The translations under genes were made by a program, and so were the position numbers. Below, piece after piece: positions 1 to 8,778 of a stretch of 64,000 bases of DNA. The stretch lies in the NCBI GenBank assembly GCA_025057015.1, contig JANWYG010000017.1, positions 319,071 to 383,070 of the forward strand. The letters run 5' to 3'. Numbering within the stretch: the first letter of the stretch is position 1; each line of letters starts with the position of its first letter. The notes beneath the pieces were generated by a model that was not told the origin of the DNA, searched no databases, and saw only the letters and a list, made by a program, of their open reading frames with translations. This DNA comes from Blastocatellia bacterium. Its GTDB lineage: Bacteria > Acidobacteriota > Blastocatellia > Chloracidobacteriales > JADJPF01.

Positions 1-942
1 TTTTACCTATTTCTCTTCCTCTGGCTTGACAGATATGATCCAGAACCAGCTTGGGCACTGATCGCTTCGTTCGCCTGGGGTGGGCTTTTTGCTGTCATAG
101 TTTCTTTCATAGTGAACACTATTTTTGGCACTGTCGCTATAGGTATGATGGGAGAAGCTGGCGACGCATTAAGCGCCATTATCTCTGCACCAATCATAGA
201 AGAAGCCACTAAAGGCTTAGGTGTCGTCGCCGCTCTCTTGCTGCTTAGGAAAGAATTCGATGATATCCTAGATGGCATCGTCTATGCCGGTGTCATAGCT
301 TTGGGGTTCGCCACTGTAGAAAACGTTCTCTACTACGGTCGAGCTTTCCTCTCTGGAGGCGGCGTAGGGCTTTTCTTTGTCATGTTCCTTAGGGGTGTAC
401 TATCGCCATTTTCGCATTCGTTGTTTACTTCTATGACGGGTATAGGATGCGGTATAGCTCGCGAGACACACAACAAGGCTCTCAAGTTCATAGCTCCTTT
501 GGGAGGCTATCTGGCTGCTGTCTTTTTACATGCTCTCTGGAACACCATAGCATCGCTTGTAGGTCTCGTCGGGTTCATCGTCCTTTATCTGGTCATTTGG
601 CTACCTCTATTTCTTATCTTCATTGGAGTCATCATTTATCTTGCACGCCGCGAGGCTAAACTCATACGGGAGATGCTCGCAATAGAAGTAGCTCGAGGTC
701 TGATTTCGCAAAGTGACGTCGAGCTGGTAAGCTCCTACGTGAACCGTACGAAGTGGCTGTTGTCTTCACTGAGCAACACGACGAAACTTCAAGCCAGAAG
801 GCGCTTCTTACGAGCCGTCAGCAAACTTGCTCTATGTCATTGGCACGTAGCTCGAGCCAGCGCAGCGAATAATCAGACCCGCAGTTTACCGCTAATACCG
901 CAATTTCAAGCACAAATACTTGAACTCAAGGGCCAGATATAG
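1..942 (+). CDS. PrsW family intramembrane protease, 5' end outside the window
   Basis: The reading frame is open from the first base, so the N-terminus is missing. What is present starts with a WLDRYDPEP segment followed by membrane helices, as in PrsW/YhfE-type proteases that cut membrane proteins such as anti-sigma factors. Family motifs are visible in order: EEATK (putative metal/catalytic EExxK), a helix with GFATVEN, HSLFTSMTG, and FLHALWN. The C-terminal third is a soluble, basic, helical tail rather than membrane. The stop codon overlaps the GTG start of the next gene by one base, so the two are probably translationally coupled. The family call is firm; the substrate is unknown. Confidence 0.85.
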   Translation, partial: FYLFLFLWLDRYDPEPAWALIASFAWGGLFAVIVSFIVNTIFGTVAIGMMGEAGDALSAIISAPIIEEATKGLGVVAALLLLRKEFDDILDGIVYAGVIALGFATVENVLYYGRAFLSGGGVGLFFVMFLRGVLSPFSHSLFTSMTGIGCGIARETHNKALKFIAPLGGYLAAVFLHALWNTIASLVGLVGFIVLYLVIWLPLFLIFIGVIIYLARREAKLIREMLAIEVARGLISQSDVELVSSYVNRTKWLLSSLSNTTKLQARRRFLRAVSKLALCHWHVARASAANNQTRSLPLIPQFQAQILELKGQI

Positions 943-1556
943 TGTTTAGAACGAAAGACTTTGCTGCACTTTACGAACTACTATCAGCAGATTTTTTGAA
1001 CGAAGATTGTGGCCTTCGCTGTGGCAAATTTTGCTGTGTCGGTGATGGTCAACAGGATAATGCGTTCAAGTACCTGCTGCCCAACGAAATACATGTATTC
1101 GTCGCAAATGGTTTACACCATGAGGCCGTCCTAGAAGACTACGGCTTCGTGATCCACTTCCGATCAACGCAGCCTAACACGTGCGTCTGCCAAAACAAGA
1201 GAGCAGCAAGACCTTTCTGTTGCCGTATCTTTCCGTTCAGACCTGTAATCCAAAATGGCATGGTCGTCAGTCTCGCCAAAACCACCAACCCGCATTTCGC
1301 CCCCTGCTGGATTGAAACACCACTCTCTCAGTGGTACCAGCGCGCCGTAAGAGCATGGCAGTTTGTACTAAACGACATCGACAACTTAATCTTTTTTTGT
1401 AGGTTGTTTTATTGCCTGGAATACTCTAAATTTAATGACTGTTCGTTCAGTGAGGCTATGCAAGACAGAGCTTTCAGCTCGAAGTACGAGTCATTCTCCA
1501 GGCGATCCAGAATAGAGCTACTAACTTACAGCAAGATTTTTTTTGAGAGTTTCTAA
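942..1556 (+). CDS. Cysteine-cluster protein, YkgJ-like (putative metal-binding)
   Basis: A 204-residue soluble protein starting with GTG inside the previous stop codon (TAGTG). It carries many cysteines: C-x3-C-x2-CC near residues 23-31, CVC near residue 83, FCCRIFPF near residues 93-100, and a single Cys about 25 residues further on. The xFCCRxFPF element resembles the CRxFPF motif of the YkgJ/zinc-or-iron chelating family. I infer a metal-binding protein but not a reaction. It lies between a PrsW protease and a TPR-receiver regulator, 8 nt before the latter, so it belongs to the same operon. It could instead be a lineage-specific Cys-rich protein. Confidence 0.6.
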   Translation: MFRTKDFAALYELLSADFLNEDCGLRCGKFCCVGDGQQDNAFKYLLPNEIHVFVANGLHHEAVLEDYGFVIHFRSTQPNTCVCQNKRAARPFCCRIFPFRPVIQNGMVVSLAKTTNPHFAPCWIETPLSQWYQRAVRAWQFVLNDIDNLIFFCRLFYCLEYSKFNDCSFSEAMQDRAFSSKYESFSRRSRIELLTYSKIFFESF

Positions 1557-1564
1557 GGAGTCAT

Positions 1565-3088
1565 ATGTCAATCCTGAGCAGATTTACTACCGGCAATCTA
1601 GATGTCAAAGTAGCTAGAGAGATCGAGAGATTAAGACAACTACTAGCACAAAGGCCAAATGATCAAGAAGCCCTTCGCCAACTTGGATCAGCATATGAAA
1701 GCATCGGCATGGCCAACGAAGCCATAGAAGCCTTTTCTACGCTTGCTCGAACATACCAACAAAGCAACATGATGCAACTTGCGATAGCTTATTACCGCAA
1801 GGCTGAAAAGCTAGCTTCTGGCGAAGTAAAGGCTTCTATCCTCAAAAACATAGAAGCCATATACCGAAGCATGGGCAATTTCGATGAAGCATATAAGATT
1901 TCTAGGCAAATAGTAGAGTACTACTTATCTATCGGACAGAAGGAGGCTGCCCGCGGCTACGTCAACTCGTTGCCACCTTATGGTCTTAAGGACGCCATTT
2001 ATCGCAAAGAACTAGTAGAGATGATCGGCCTCAAAGACGAAAAGTGGATGCAAGGCCAAGTGTCAGGAAGCTGGATAGAAGGCTTACCTAAAGCTACACA
2101 GCTTGTCGCAAGCCTGCCTGGATATCCCTCGGCAAGAATTCCGGTTGCCAGTCGTCAAGAAAAGGACCTCTTTGCAACTATGAAAGTTCTCATAGTCGAC
2201 GACGATCCTGGCATATGTAAAGTCCTAAGCACTGCACTCAAAGCCATAGGCTGCCAAACCATTACAGCGGCAGACGGACTTGAAGGCCTAGAAACAGCTC
2301 GATGCGAGCGACCAGACCTCATAGTATCCGACTTGCTTATGCCCAAGATGGACGGCAATCAGCTTTTTACCGAGCTTAGTAAAGAGCAGGAACTCAGAGA
2401 CATCCCCTTCGTGTGCTTATCCTCACGTGGCCAGGAAGAGGAAAAGCTAGCTGCTTTTGATAAGGGAGTGGAAGAATATTGGGTTAAACCTTTCGTCCTG
2501 TCTGAAATTATTGCCCGTGCTAAGAAACTGCTTCAGAGGCAGTATCAGAAGAAGCATCAGATTGATCTCAACTACAAAAACTTTGAACTTGCCGGCAATC
2601 TCCGGCTCCTGCCCTGCGCTCAAGTACTGAAAATACTAGAATCAGGACAAGTTACCGGCTTACTTGGCCTAAACAATAGCCAACAGGAAGTAGGCTTTAT
2701 CCTGCTCGAAAACGGTCAACCAGTTGATGCACGGACAGGCGACTACTACGGCGAGCACGCTTTGTTCCTAATGCTCTACTGGCAAGAAGGTCACTTTGCC
2801 TTTCAAACTAGGCAGTTTCAAGCTACGAGAACCATATTCGGCACCCTGGATGAGCTGTTTGCGAAGCTGCGCAACGCTTATGAAGAGCAGCTTCTCATAG
2901 AACAGTTACCAGACAAAGAAACCATACTGAGATTTGTTCCGGCTGAAATTGGAGCAAACTTTGAAAAGTTATATCCACTCTTTGATGGCAACCGAACTCT
3001 TGGGGAATGCTTGTCACATCTACGTGGAGACATAGATTCGATCAGACTAATAATGGAACTCTACAAACAAGGGATGCTAAGCAGCTAG
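1565..3088 (+). CDS. TPR - response receiver - DUF4388 regulator
   Basis: A 507-residue three-part cytoplasmic protein. Residues about 1-150 form TPR-type helical repeats (ALRQLGSAYESIGMANEAI and similar). Residues about 208-325 are a CheY-like receiver with the acidic pair in LIVDDDPG, the phospho-acceptor Asp in SDLLMPKMDG and the conserved Lys in WVKPF, so it should be phosphorylatable. From about residue 338 there is a DUF4388/PATAN-type domain (LAGNLRLLPCAQVLKILES), common in delta-proteobacterial and acidobacterial regulators. No DNA-binding domain is visible. A ribosome site (aaggag) precedes the ATG. It ends an operon with PrsW and a Cys-cluster protein. The cognate kinase is not in the window. 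Confidence 0.88.
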   Translation: MSILSRFTTGNLDVKVAREIERLRQLLAQRPNDQEALRQLGSAYESIGMANEAIEAFSTLARTYQQSNMMQLAIAYYRKAEKLASGEVKASILKNIEAIYRSMGNFDEAYKISRQIVEYYLSIGQKEAARGYVNSLPPYGLKDAIYRKELVEMIGLKDEKWMQGQVSGSWIEGLPKATQLVASLPGYPSARIPVASRQEKDLFATMKVLIVDDDPGICKVLSTALKAIGCQTITAADGLEGLETARCERPDLIVSDLLMPKMDGNQLFTELSKEQELRDIPFVCLSSRGQEEEKLAAFDKGVEEYWVKPFVLSEIIARAKKLLQRQYQKKHQIDLNYKNFELAGNLRLLPCAQVLKILESGQVTGLLGLNNSQQEVGFILLENGQPVDARTGDYYGEHALFLMLYWQEGHFAFQTRQFQATRTIFGTLDELFAKLRNAYEEQLLIEQLPDKETILRFVPAEIGANFEKLYPLFDGNRTLGECLSHLRGDIDSIRLIMELYKQGMLSS

Positions 3089-3165
3089 ATACCTTACTTA
3101 GGGCTAAAGAAATTTTAGGCAACTGCTTTATTGCTGTTTAAATCCAGATAAGCAAAAAGCGGAGA

Positions 3166-3240
3166 GGCGAGCAGCGGGGATCGAACCCGCGACCTCCTGA
3201 TCCACAGTCAGGCGCTCTCACCAGCTGAGCTATGCTCGCC
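3166..3240 (-). tRNA. tRNA-His (GTG anticodon)
   Basis: The minus strand folds as a complete cloverleaf: acceptor GCGAGCA/TGCTCGC, D stem GCTC/GAGC, anticodon stem CCTGA/TCAGG with loop CTGTGGA (anticodon GTG), and T arm GCGGG-TTCGATC-CCCGC. An extra encoded G precedes the acceptor stem and faces a C at position 73, the G-1:C73 pair that is the identity mark of tRNA-His. CCA is not encoded. A good sigma70-type promoter lies just upstream. Confidence 0.97.
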
Positions 3241-3256
3241 GCACAAAGAGAGCTAG

Positions 3257-3285
3257 ATACTATGCCATTTTACTAAAAATGTCAA
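3257..3285 (-). promoter_or_regulatory. Sigma70-type promoter of tRNA-His
   Basis: On the minus strand TTGACA (3285-3280) and TAGTAT (3262-3257) are separated by 17 bp, ending 16 nt before the tRNA 5' end. The spacing and the perfect -35 support a housekeeping promoter. The rest of the 320-nt gap up to 3560 shows nothing else I can name apart from the LysR upstream element. Confidence 0.7.
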
Positions 3286-3480
3286 TTAAGAAGCCTTTGA
3301 ATAAACCACTTCTAGCCCTCTGCCGTAGATAATGACCCAGTTCAGAGGATTTTTCTAGGCGAGTTAATAAAAACACTTCACCGTGGCCCTGCTGACAAAG
3401 GCATCTATATTAGGTAATGTTATAGTGAAAAAAATCAGCCAAAACAACTGGTTTTCCACTACCCTCTGAGCGATATCACG

Positions 3481-3523
3481 TATAACCTTTTGTTATAGAA
3501 TAAAAATAAACATCATGTATAAT
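3481..3523 (+). promoter_or_regulatory. Putative LysR operator and -10 box
   Basis: A perfect inverted repeat TATAAC-N5-GTTATA (3481-3497) satisfies the T-N11-A form of LysR-type boxes and lies 64 nt before the LysR gene. A TATAAT hexamer follows at 3518-3523. No clear -35 sits at the right distance, as expected of an activated or autoregulated promoter. Inference from pattern only. Confidence 0.45.
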
Positions 3524-3560
3524 TATAACTGCACGATACCGTGGTAACAGGCAAAAGCTT

Positions 3561-4478
3561 ATGGAAATGTCACAGCTAGAGATGTTTCTTGCTGTAATAG
3601 AAGAAAAGAGCTTTTCGAGAGCGGGGCAAAGAGTTTTTAGGACGCAAGCAGCAGTAAGCCAAGCAATAAGAAAGCTTGAAACGGAGCTTGGCGAGGTACT
3701 CTTTGACCGAACTACTAAAGACGGTCGCTTGACCGATGCCGGCCAAGTTCTTGAAGGATATGCAAGGAAGATACTCGACTTGCGTTCTGAAGCTCGTAAG
3801 GCACTACAAGATTTAAGGAGCTTACAGAGAGGCAAGCTACAGATTGGTGCAAACGAGTATACTGTGATGTATCTGCTGCCGCTAGTAGCTCAGTTTAAAC
3901 AGCATTGCCCGCACATAATGGTTGAAGTAAAGCGATGCAAAGCAAGCCAGATTCCTAATGAGTTGCTCAGTTACAGCATAGATATAGGCGCTATCACCTT
4001 CAAACCTAAGCAGAGCGAGCTACAGTCAGTGCATGTAGCTAGCGATCCTCTAGTGTTAGTCGTTGCACCTACTCACCCGCTGGCTACGCGCAGTAGTGTC
4101 TCCGTCTGTGAACTTGGCAGCGAAGTATTCGTGGCTCACGACGTAGTCTCACCTTACAGAAGGAAAGTAATAGAAACTTTTGAACAATACAACACACCGC
4201 TAAACATTGTTCTCGAATTACCTTCTATAGAAGCGATCAAGCGGTTTGTAGAAATGCAACAAGGTATAGGCATACTGCCAAGACTTGCCGTAGAAGTTGA
4301 AGTTGCTCGTGGGCAACTTGTGGCGATACCTATACGCGAAATCGCCCTGGAACGAAAGATTCGCCTTGTCTATCGCAAAAAAGCTACTCTTTCACACACC
4401 GCAAAAGCATTCTTACAGATATGCAAAGTAGCTACTTCCCCGCTCGACGTTGCAGCAACTCTATCAGCAGATAGATAG
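3561..4478 (+). CDS. LysR family transcriptional regulator
   Basis: At 305 residues it has the usual LysR size. The N-terminal winged helix-turn-helix (about residues 5-65) reads RTQAAVSQAIRKLETELGE and then LFDRTTKDGRLTDAG, matching the family closely. A linker helix leads into a substrate-binding-like co-inducer domain beginning near LQIGANEYTVMYLLP. The start is either the ATG used here or a second ATG two codons later; neither has a clear ribosome site. The 3' end overlaps the convergent membrane-protein gene by 47 nt. The nearest functional neighbour does not reveal the target, so the regulated pathway is unknown. Confidence 0.9.
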   Translation: MEMSQLEMFLAVIEEKSFSRAGQRVFRTQAAVSQAIRKLETELGEVLFDRTTKDGRLTDAGQVLEGYARKILDLRSEARKALQDLRSLQRGKLQIGANEYTVMYLLPLVAQFKQHCPHIMVEVKRCKASQIPNELLSYSIDIGAITFKPKQSELQSVHVASDPLVLVVAPTHPLATRSSVSVCELGSEVFVAHDVVSPYRRKVIETFEQYNTPLNIVLELPSIEAIKRFVEMQQGIGILPRLAVEVEVARGQLVAIPIREIALERKIRLVYRKKATLSHTAKAFLQICKVATSPLDVAATLSADR

Positions 4479-4782
4479 CTAAGCTGCCAATCCAGGCCAA
4501 GACAAAGATATAGAGAGACTTTAGGTCGTATCTCGGACGAGCGATCGCAAGCACCGCTAGTCCCCCCATCACTACTGCCGTGCTAAACAATACTCCCGAC
4601 AGGTATCTCCATTTGTCTGCCACTCGACAGATCAAAAGAGAGAAAAAGCAAGTCAGCACAAACCAGATAAAAGGAGCAGCTACCCAAGACAAAATGCTTG
4701 CAATACCGGTAAGAAAACCAAGTACCAAGGCAAGATATCCTGATAAAGTGTCCCGATCTATGGGAAGGTCTTCTTTTCTCAT
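4432..4782 (-). CDS. Hypothetical four-helix membrane protein
   Basis: About 116 residues from the ATG at 4782, or 132 if a TTG at 4830 is used. After a short polar N-terminus (MRKEDLPIDRDT) there are four hydrophobic stretches covering most of the protein and a basic C-terminal tail LLQRRAGK. I do not recognise a family. Neither start has a well-placed ribosome site. Its 3' end runs 47 nt into the end of the convergent LysR gene, which leaves no room for a separate terminator. Confidence 0.55.
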   Translation of the reverse strand: MRKEDLPIDRDTLSGYLALVLGFLTGIASILSWVAAPFIWFVLTCFFSLLICRVADKWRYLSGVLFSTAVVMGGLAVLAIARPRYDLKSLYIFVLAWIGSLAIYLLIELLQRRAGK

Positions 4783-5512
4783 CAAATTCGGTTGTAGGTT
4801 GACTATACCGAAAAGTAACTCGTAAGCCAACTTCCATTATTGCTTGTCAATTTCTATGCTAGAACGAAAGGAAAAACGAAAGCTATCTCATGACGCCTTC
4901 AACCAAAGTCGCCTACTCTTGCCTGAGTACGCAGACAGTGGAAAATCTTCACTAGCTAGGCACAGATGAGCTTATACTCTCATTCTGTTGACTTTGGAAA
5001 GATCTAACTCAAGCGACGATACCGTAGAATCAGCTTAGCGCGGGATATTTGAATAGATTGTCTATTTGCTTTTAGCAAAATATTTTTTGTATTTCTCTAA
5101 GCATCTTATAAACGATTATCTTGGCTTTTCTCAACTAATTATTTCTTTCTCTAACCATCGAAATCTTGTACTCACAACGTAGATCGGTAGCTCGTATGCC
5201 ACTTTAAAAAAGCCGGCTACTTTAATCTCCGTACTAGACAGTTTATGGATATCTGTTTTGTTTGAACACAGACATCGAAAGGAAGCAAGTTTCACGAAAA
5301 CTATACAGGTCTTTGCAAAGCTTTCTGTAGCAGCTCAATCCTTCGGTATCGAGGCTTTTTGCCAACTTCGAGAAAATTACTAAACCAGTAGAGTCAGCAT
5401 CTGCTCCAAGTTTCTACTTACTTAGACAGCCCCATAAATGTAGCTAAACTCTGCGCCGCACAGCTACTGCAAACAGACAATTAGCCCGAAATCTTGACTA
5501 AGTTGAGTGAGT
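4783..5512. other. Long intergenic region with no recognised gene
   Basis: About 700 bp, AT-rich in places, between the small membrane protein gene and the end of the esterase-like gene. I found no open frame with a ribosome site, no tRNA fold and no strong hairpin followed by a T-run. A short frame at 5507-5692 on the plus strand lies antisense to the next gene and is not supported. It may hold a decayed gene, but nothing can be identified. Confidence 0.5.
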
Positions 5513-6619
5513 TTAGAAGACCAAACCTCTATTAACCATATGCTGCAAGTAGACTGGCTCATACATATGGTATCCGACAGGATTGAGAGTATCCTTAAAA
5601 GAGCTACCCAGGTCATCAATCAGTTGAGCTCCTATCCTTATAAGCACTTCTGCGGGGTTCTTGAACAGTCCAAAAACGTCTCCCAGGTCTAGGTCATGGA
5701 TTGTCGTAGCTACAAGGTCTTTATCGTGTCGCACGATTTCAAAGTTAGGTCTTGCAAGTTCTCCTGGGCCGGTCTCACGAGTTATTCTCTCATCAAACGG
5801 CTCGTTTTTGCCATAGAGCACTCGATCTTGGGTGGTGAAGTAATAGTCGAGCCGTTTAGTACCGGAAGTAGGTAGGCCAGGCGGAACGTTCGCGATAGTA
5901 TGAGCAGGATTATTGAGGTCAACCGGACAACCTACGAGGGTAACGCGTACGTTTTCACTCATCAAGTTACGGATCTGTTCATCGCTGTACCCATCCTGCT
6001 TCATTCGAGTTATGGCAAGTGATAGAGCATGCGTAGTAATTATCGAGCCTTGGCTATACCCTATAAGACTCATCTTCTGAGGCGGTTGTGCAGTAAGGTT
6101 CTTATAGATTTCGTTTGCGAGCGTCTCAGTAGGTTTAGAAGGCACGGCAAAAACCAGCTCCTTCACACACTGTAGCAAATCAGTAATCGGGCCTTCGGTA
6201 GCGTTCTTGATAAACGTGACATTGCTACCGAGTGCTTTGGCTGTCTGTTCGCCCATCTGGTCGCGCATGTACTCGTTTGTAGCTATCCCATTCACCAAGT
6301 AAACCTTAGGTTCAGAGCGCAAGCCACCACCTTTTGGATAATTTTCTATCTTCCCATCATTTATCTTATCAGGTGCCAAACCGCTAAGAGGTATAGTGCC
6401 AAGCAGCAATTTCCCGATGTCCTTTACGTTTTCAAACGAGAGCGGATTTTCTGGAAATCCGGCACGTTTTGCCATCTTCGTTGCAGCAGATAGCCCTGGC
6501 ACTAAATCACCTACAACTTTCGTAACTCCGGCCAGGTTACTACCTACAGTCTTAGCTACGGTTACCGCCCTGGTTGACTCTAGCTGCGGCACACTATCCA
6601 GCACCCTACCAATACGCAT
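5513..6619 (-). CDS. Alpha/beta-hydrolase-like protein with GxSxG motif
   Basis: 368 residues from the ATG at 6619, chosen because GGGGGAT lies 6-12 nt upstream; an upstream in-frame start would add 25 residues without a ribosome site. The central part has KVYLVNGIATNE (strand plus oxyanion-type turn) and, about 85 residues later, MSLIGYSQGSIITTHAL, a GYSQG nucleophile elbow typical of lipases and esterases. A later LVGCPVDLNNP could follow the core. No signal peptide is obvious. The first 100 residues (GSNLAGVTKVVGDLVPGLS...) look helical and unrelated. The substrate is unknown. It resembles DUF-type hydrolases with a lipase-like fold, by motif only. Confidence 0.6.
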   Translation of the reverse strand: MRIGRVLDSVPQLESTRAVTVAKTVGSNLAGVTKVVGDLVPGLSAATKMAKRAGFPENPLSFENVKDIGKLLLGTIPLSGLAPDKINDGKIENYPKGGGLRSEPKVYLVNGIATNEYMRDQMGEQTAKALGSNVTFIKNATEGPITDLLQCVKELVFAVPSKPTETLANEIYKNLTAQPPQKMSLIGYSQGSIITTHALSLAITRMKQDGYSDEQIRNLMSENVRVTLVGCPVDLNNPAHTIANVPPGLPTSGTKRLDYYFTTQDRVLYGKNEPFDERITRETGPGELARPNFEIVRHDKDLVATTIHDLDLGDVFGLFKNPAEVLIRIGAQLIDDLGSSFKDTLNPVGYHMYEPVYLQHMVNRGLVF

Positions 6620-6775
6620 CGCTCTATCCCCCTTAAAGACAATGTGATAAAAGCTTGCTTTTACTGACTGCTCGGTCAATCTTGTTATCGTCACAAAGAA
6701 GCTGCGAGTTGCTCTTGCTGCAGAAAATCCAGCAAGCTCACGCTAGAAAGCGATTTTTGAGTATTTATGAAGAGC

Positions 6776-8176
6776 TTAGGACTTCAGTTTCAGCATATCC
6801 AATATTTTGCTATGGATACCGCCAAAACTGCCGTTAGACATTACCACGACGACGTCACCTGGTTGCAGCTCGGTTTCTAGCAGCTCAACTATACTTTCCA
6901 CTCCCGACACTGCCCAGGCTTTTTTACCTTTCAAGCGCAGGGCTTCGGCCAGCTCTCCTGGTGAGAAGCGATCTTCAGAGGAGAGCTTAAATGATTCAAA
7001 AACGTCAGCTATTACTACCATTCTGGCAGCATCAAAAGCCGATTCATATTCTTTTTGGAAGACCCGCTTGCGTGATGACCATGACCTTGGCTCGAAGACA
7101 GCTACCAAACGTCTACCTGGATAGCGTTCAGAAATGGCTTCGAGCGTTTCGCGCACTGCAGTAGGGTGATGAGCGAAATCATCTATGACAGTTACACCAG
7201 CTATTGAGGCAAGCATCTGCATTCTACGTTTGACACTTCTAAAAGTCGCCAATGCTTGCTCTATGTCTTTGCGAGCTACTCCTAGAGCATCGGCAGCAGC
7301 TACTACTGCGAGGCAATTGCGTATGTTAAAGCGACCGGCCAGAGAAGTGACAAAGTCGCCGTAGAACTTACCGTTTTTATGAACTCGGAAGGCAGTTTCT
7401 TCGGCAGCTGTTAGCACTGTAGCTTGCCAAACTGCCTCTCCGTAGTCTGTAGCAAAGCTATCTACACTGCAAGGTGCGTGCAGTGCAAGTTCTCTCACGA
7501 CAGGGCTATCGTAGCCACACACTAATCTTCCACGAGAAGGTATGAGATTTATCAGACGCCGGAACGCCAACCTATAAGCCAAAGTATCGGGATAGATGTC
7601 TGCGTGGTCGTATTCGACATTATTCAGTATCACCATATCCGGAAGGTAGTGCATAAACTTCGGGCCTTTGTCAAAGAAGGCCGTATCGTATTCATCCCCT
7701 TCTATAACAAAATACTTTCCATCAGTAGCCCGGAAGCTTGTTCCAAAGTTTTCGGCCACGCCACCTATCAGAAACGACGGGTTGAGACCTGCTACTTCCA
7801 TCACCCAGGCCATTAGGGTAGTAGTAGTAGTTTTGCCGTGAGTACCGGCAACAACTATCGAGTAACGTCCTCGTATAAACAGCTCCTTGAGCACTTCTGG
7901 CATAGAAAGATAGTGCAGACGTTCATTTAGCACGTATTCCACTTCGGGATTTCCTCGTGGTATAGCATTTCCTATGACTACGTAATCTGGTCGAGGATGA
8001 AGGTTTTCTTTTTTATATCCGAGGCGTACTTCTATACCAAGCTCGGCTAGTTGTGTTGACATTGGCGGATAGATATTCGCATCGGAGCCCATGACTTCAT
8101 GCCCTATGGATTTTAAAAGCCCGGCAAGCGAAGCCATAGCTGTACCACATATGCCTATTAAATAGTATCGAGCCAT
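6776..8176 (-). CDS. mpl: UDP-N-acetylmuramate:L-alanyl-gamma-D-glutamyl-meso-diaminopimelate ligase
   Basis: 466 residues. Mpl joins recycled tripeptide to UDP-MurNAc in the cytoplasm, feeding peptidoglycan synthesis. The start is the ATG at 8176, preceded by GAGGAG; an upstream in-frame codon would run into the tRNA. The N-terminus GICGTAMASLAGLLKSIGH is the Mpl version of the Mur Rossmann domain, followed by SDANIYPPMS. The ATP site is GTHGKTTTT, and later Mur ligase signatures IEGDEYDTAFFDK and DDFAHHPTAVRETL are present. Length and motif order fit Mpl better than MurC. Two secreted or periplasmic peptidoglycan enzymes near 62 kb may provide related turnover. Confidence 0.95.
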   Translation of the reverse strand: MARYYLIGICGTAMASLAGLLKSIGHEVMGSDANIYPPMSTQLAELGIEVRLGYKKENLHPRPDYVVIGNAIPRGNPEVEYVLNERLHYLSMPEVLKELFIRGRYSIVVAGTHGKTTTTTLMAWVMEVAGLNPSFLIGGVAENFGTSFRATDGKYFVIEGDEYDTAFFDKGPKFMHYLPDMVILNNVEYDHADIYPDTLAYRLAFRRLINLIPSRGRLVCGYDSPVVRELALHAPCSVDSFATDYGEAVWQATVLTAAEETAFRVHKNGKFYGDFVTSLAGRFNIRNCLAVVAAADALGVARKDIEQALATFRSVKRRMQMLASIAGVTVIDDFAHHPTAVRETLEAISERYPGRRLVAVFEPRSWSSRKRVFQKEYESAFDAARMVVIADVFESFKLSSEDRFSPGELAEALRLKGKKAWAVSGVESIVELLETELQPGDVVVVMSNGSFGGIHSKILDMLKLKS

Positions 8177-8228
8177 AAACTCCTCGTAAAAAGCTTCTGG
8201 GCAAAGAAGAAGGAAAACGAAGGCGTGA

Positions 8229-8302
8229 TACACCCTAGTGGATTCGAACCACTGACCTTCGGCTCCGGAGGCCGACGCTCTATCCAGCTGAGCTAAGGGT
8301 GC
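8229..8302 (-). tRNA. tRNA-Arg (CCG anticodon)
   Basis: The minus strand folds into a cloverleaf: acceptor GCACCCT/AGGGTGT with a G1-U72 wobble, discriminator A, D stem GCTC/GAGC, anticodon stem TCGGC/GCCGA with loop CTCCGGA (anticodon CCG, reading CGG), and T arm AGTGG-TTCGAAT-CCACT. CCA is not encoded. A strong promoter is placed 11 nt upstream. Confidence 0.96.
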
Positions 8303-8313
8303 CTGAGGGAAAA

Positions 8314-8341
8314 ACTATAGCAGCATAAAGTAGCCTGTCAA
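8314..8341 (-). promoter_or_regulatory. Sigma70-type promoter of tRNA-Arg
   Basis: Minus strand TTGACA (8341-8336) and TATAGT (8319-8314) with a 16-bp spacer. The -35 overlaps the stop codon of the upstream universal stress protein gene. The distance to the tRNA 5' end (11 nt) fits a short leader. Confidence 0.75.
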
Positions 8342-8775
8342 GCAGGTATGCAGACTACCGGTATCTTCGTTGCCCTGAGCACCTTATCTACAGTGCTACC
8401 AAAAAAGATTTCTTTGAGAGGCGAGCTAGAGCCTCGGATCGACATCACGATTAGCGAAAAGTCCAGATCCTTTGCTATACGCAAGATTTCTACAAACGGC
8501 ACTCCTACCACAACCATTTTGTTAAGTTTAGCCTTTGCCTCTAAGTCGTTTTCTATAACTTCTCCAAGGATACGCTCGGCTCGCTCGCGCATAGACCCTA
8601 TTATCTGCTCCGAGGAACCCAACTCTTGCTCTACAGCTCTTTGCACAAAATCTTGGTCTATAACATGCAGAAGGTAGATTTCTCCATCACTTGCCACCAG
8701 CGACTTGGCATACTCAAGTGACTTAAGCGAAGTTTGGCTGAGGTCTGTCGGCACAAGAACGTCACTGAACTGCAT
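8338..8775 (-). CDS. Universal stress protein (UspA family)
   Basis: 145 residues, a single Usp domain. It starts DVLVPTDLSQTSLKSLEYA, has the IYLLHVID strand, a GVPFVEILRIAKD segment and the C-terminal nucleotide loop SIRGSSSPLKEIFFGST. The last resembles G-2x-G-9x-G(S/T) but with Ser in place of the first Gly, so ATP binding is likely but not certain. It ends VVCIPA. The gene begins 3 nt after the barrel-like gene, with GTGAGG as ribosome site inside that gene's end, so the two form an operon. Confidence 0.92.
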   Translation of the reverse strand: MQFSDVLVPTDLSQTSLKSLEYAKSLVASDGEIYLLHVIDQDFVQRAVEQELGSSEQIIGSMRERAERILGEVIENDLEAKAKLNKMVVVGVPFVEILRIAKDLDFSLIVMSIRGSSSPLKEIFFGSTVDKVLRATKIPVVCIPA

Positions 8776-8778
8776 ACA

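Noticed and set aside
3166-3240. Integration site of a mobile element at tRNA-His (also considered for tRNA-Arg at 8229)
   Set aside because: No integrase and no repeated tRNA 3' end was found on either side.
5507-5692. A 61-codon plus-strand frame at the end of the esterase-like gene
   Set aside because: It lies antisense to the conserved end of that gene and has no ribosome site.
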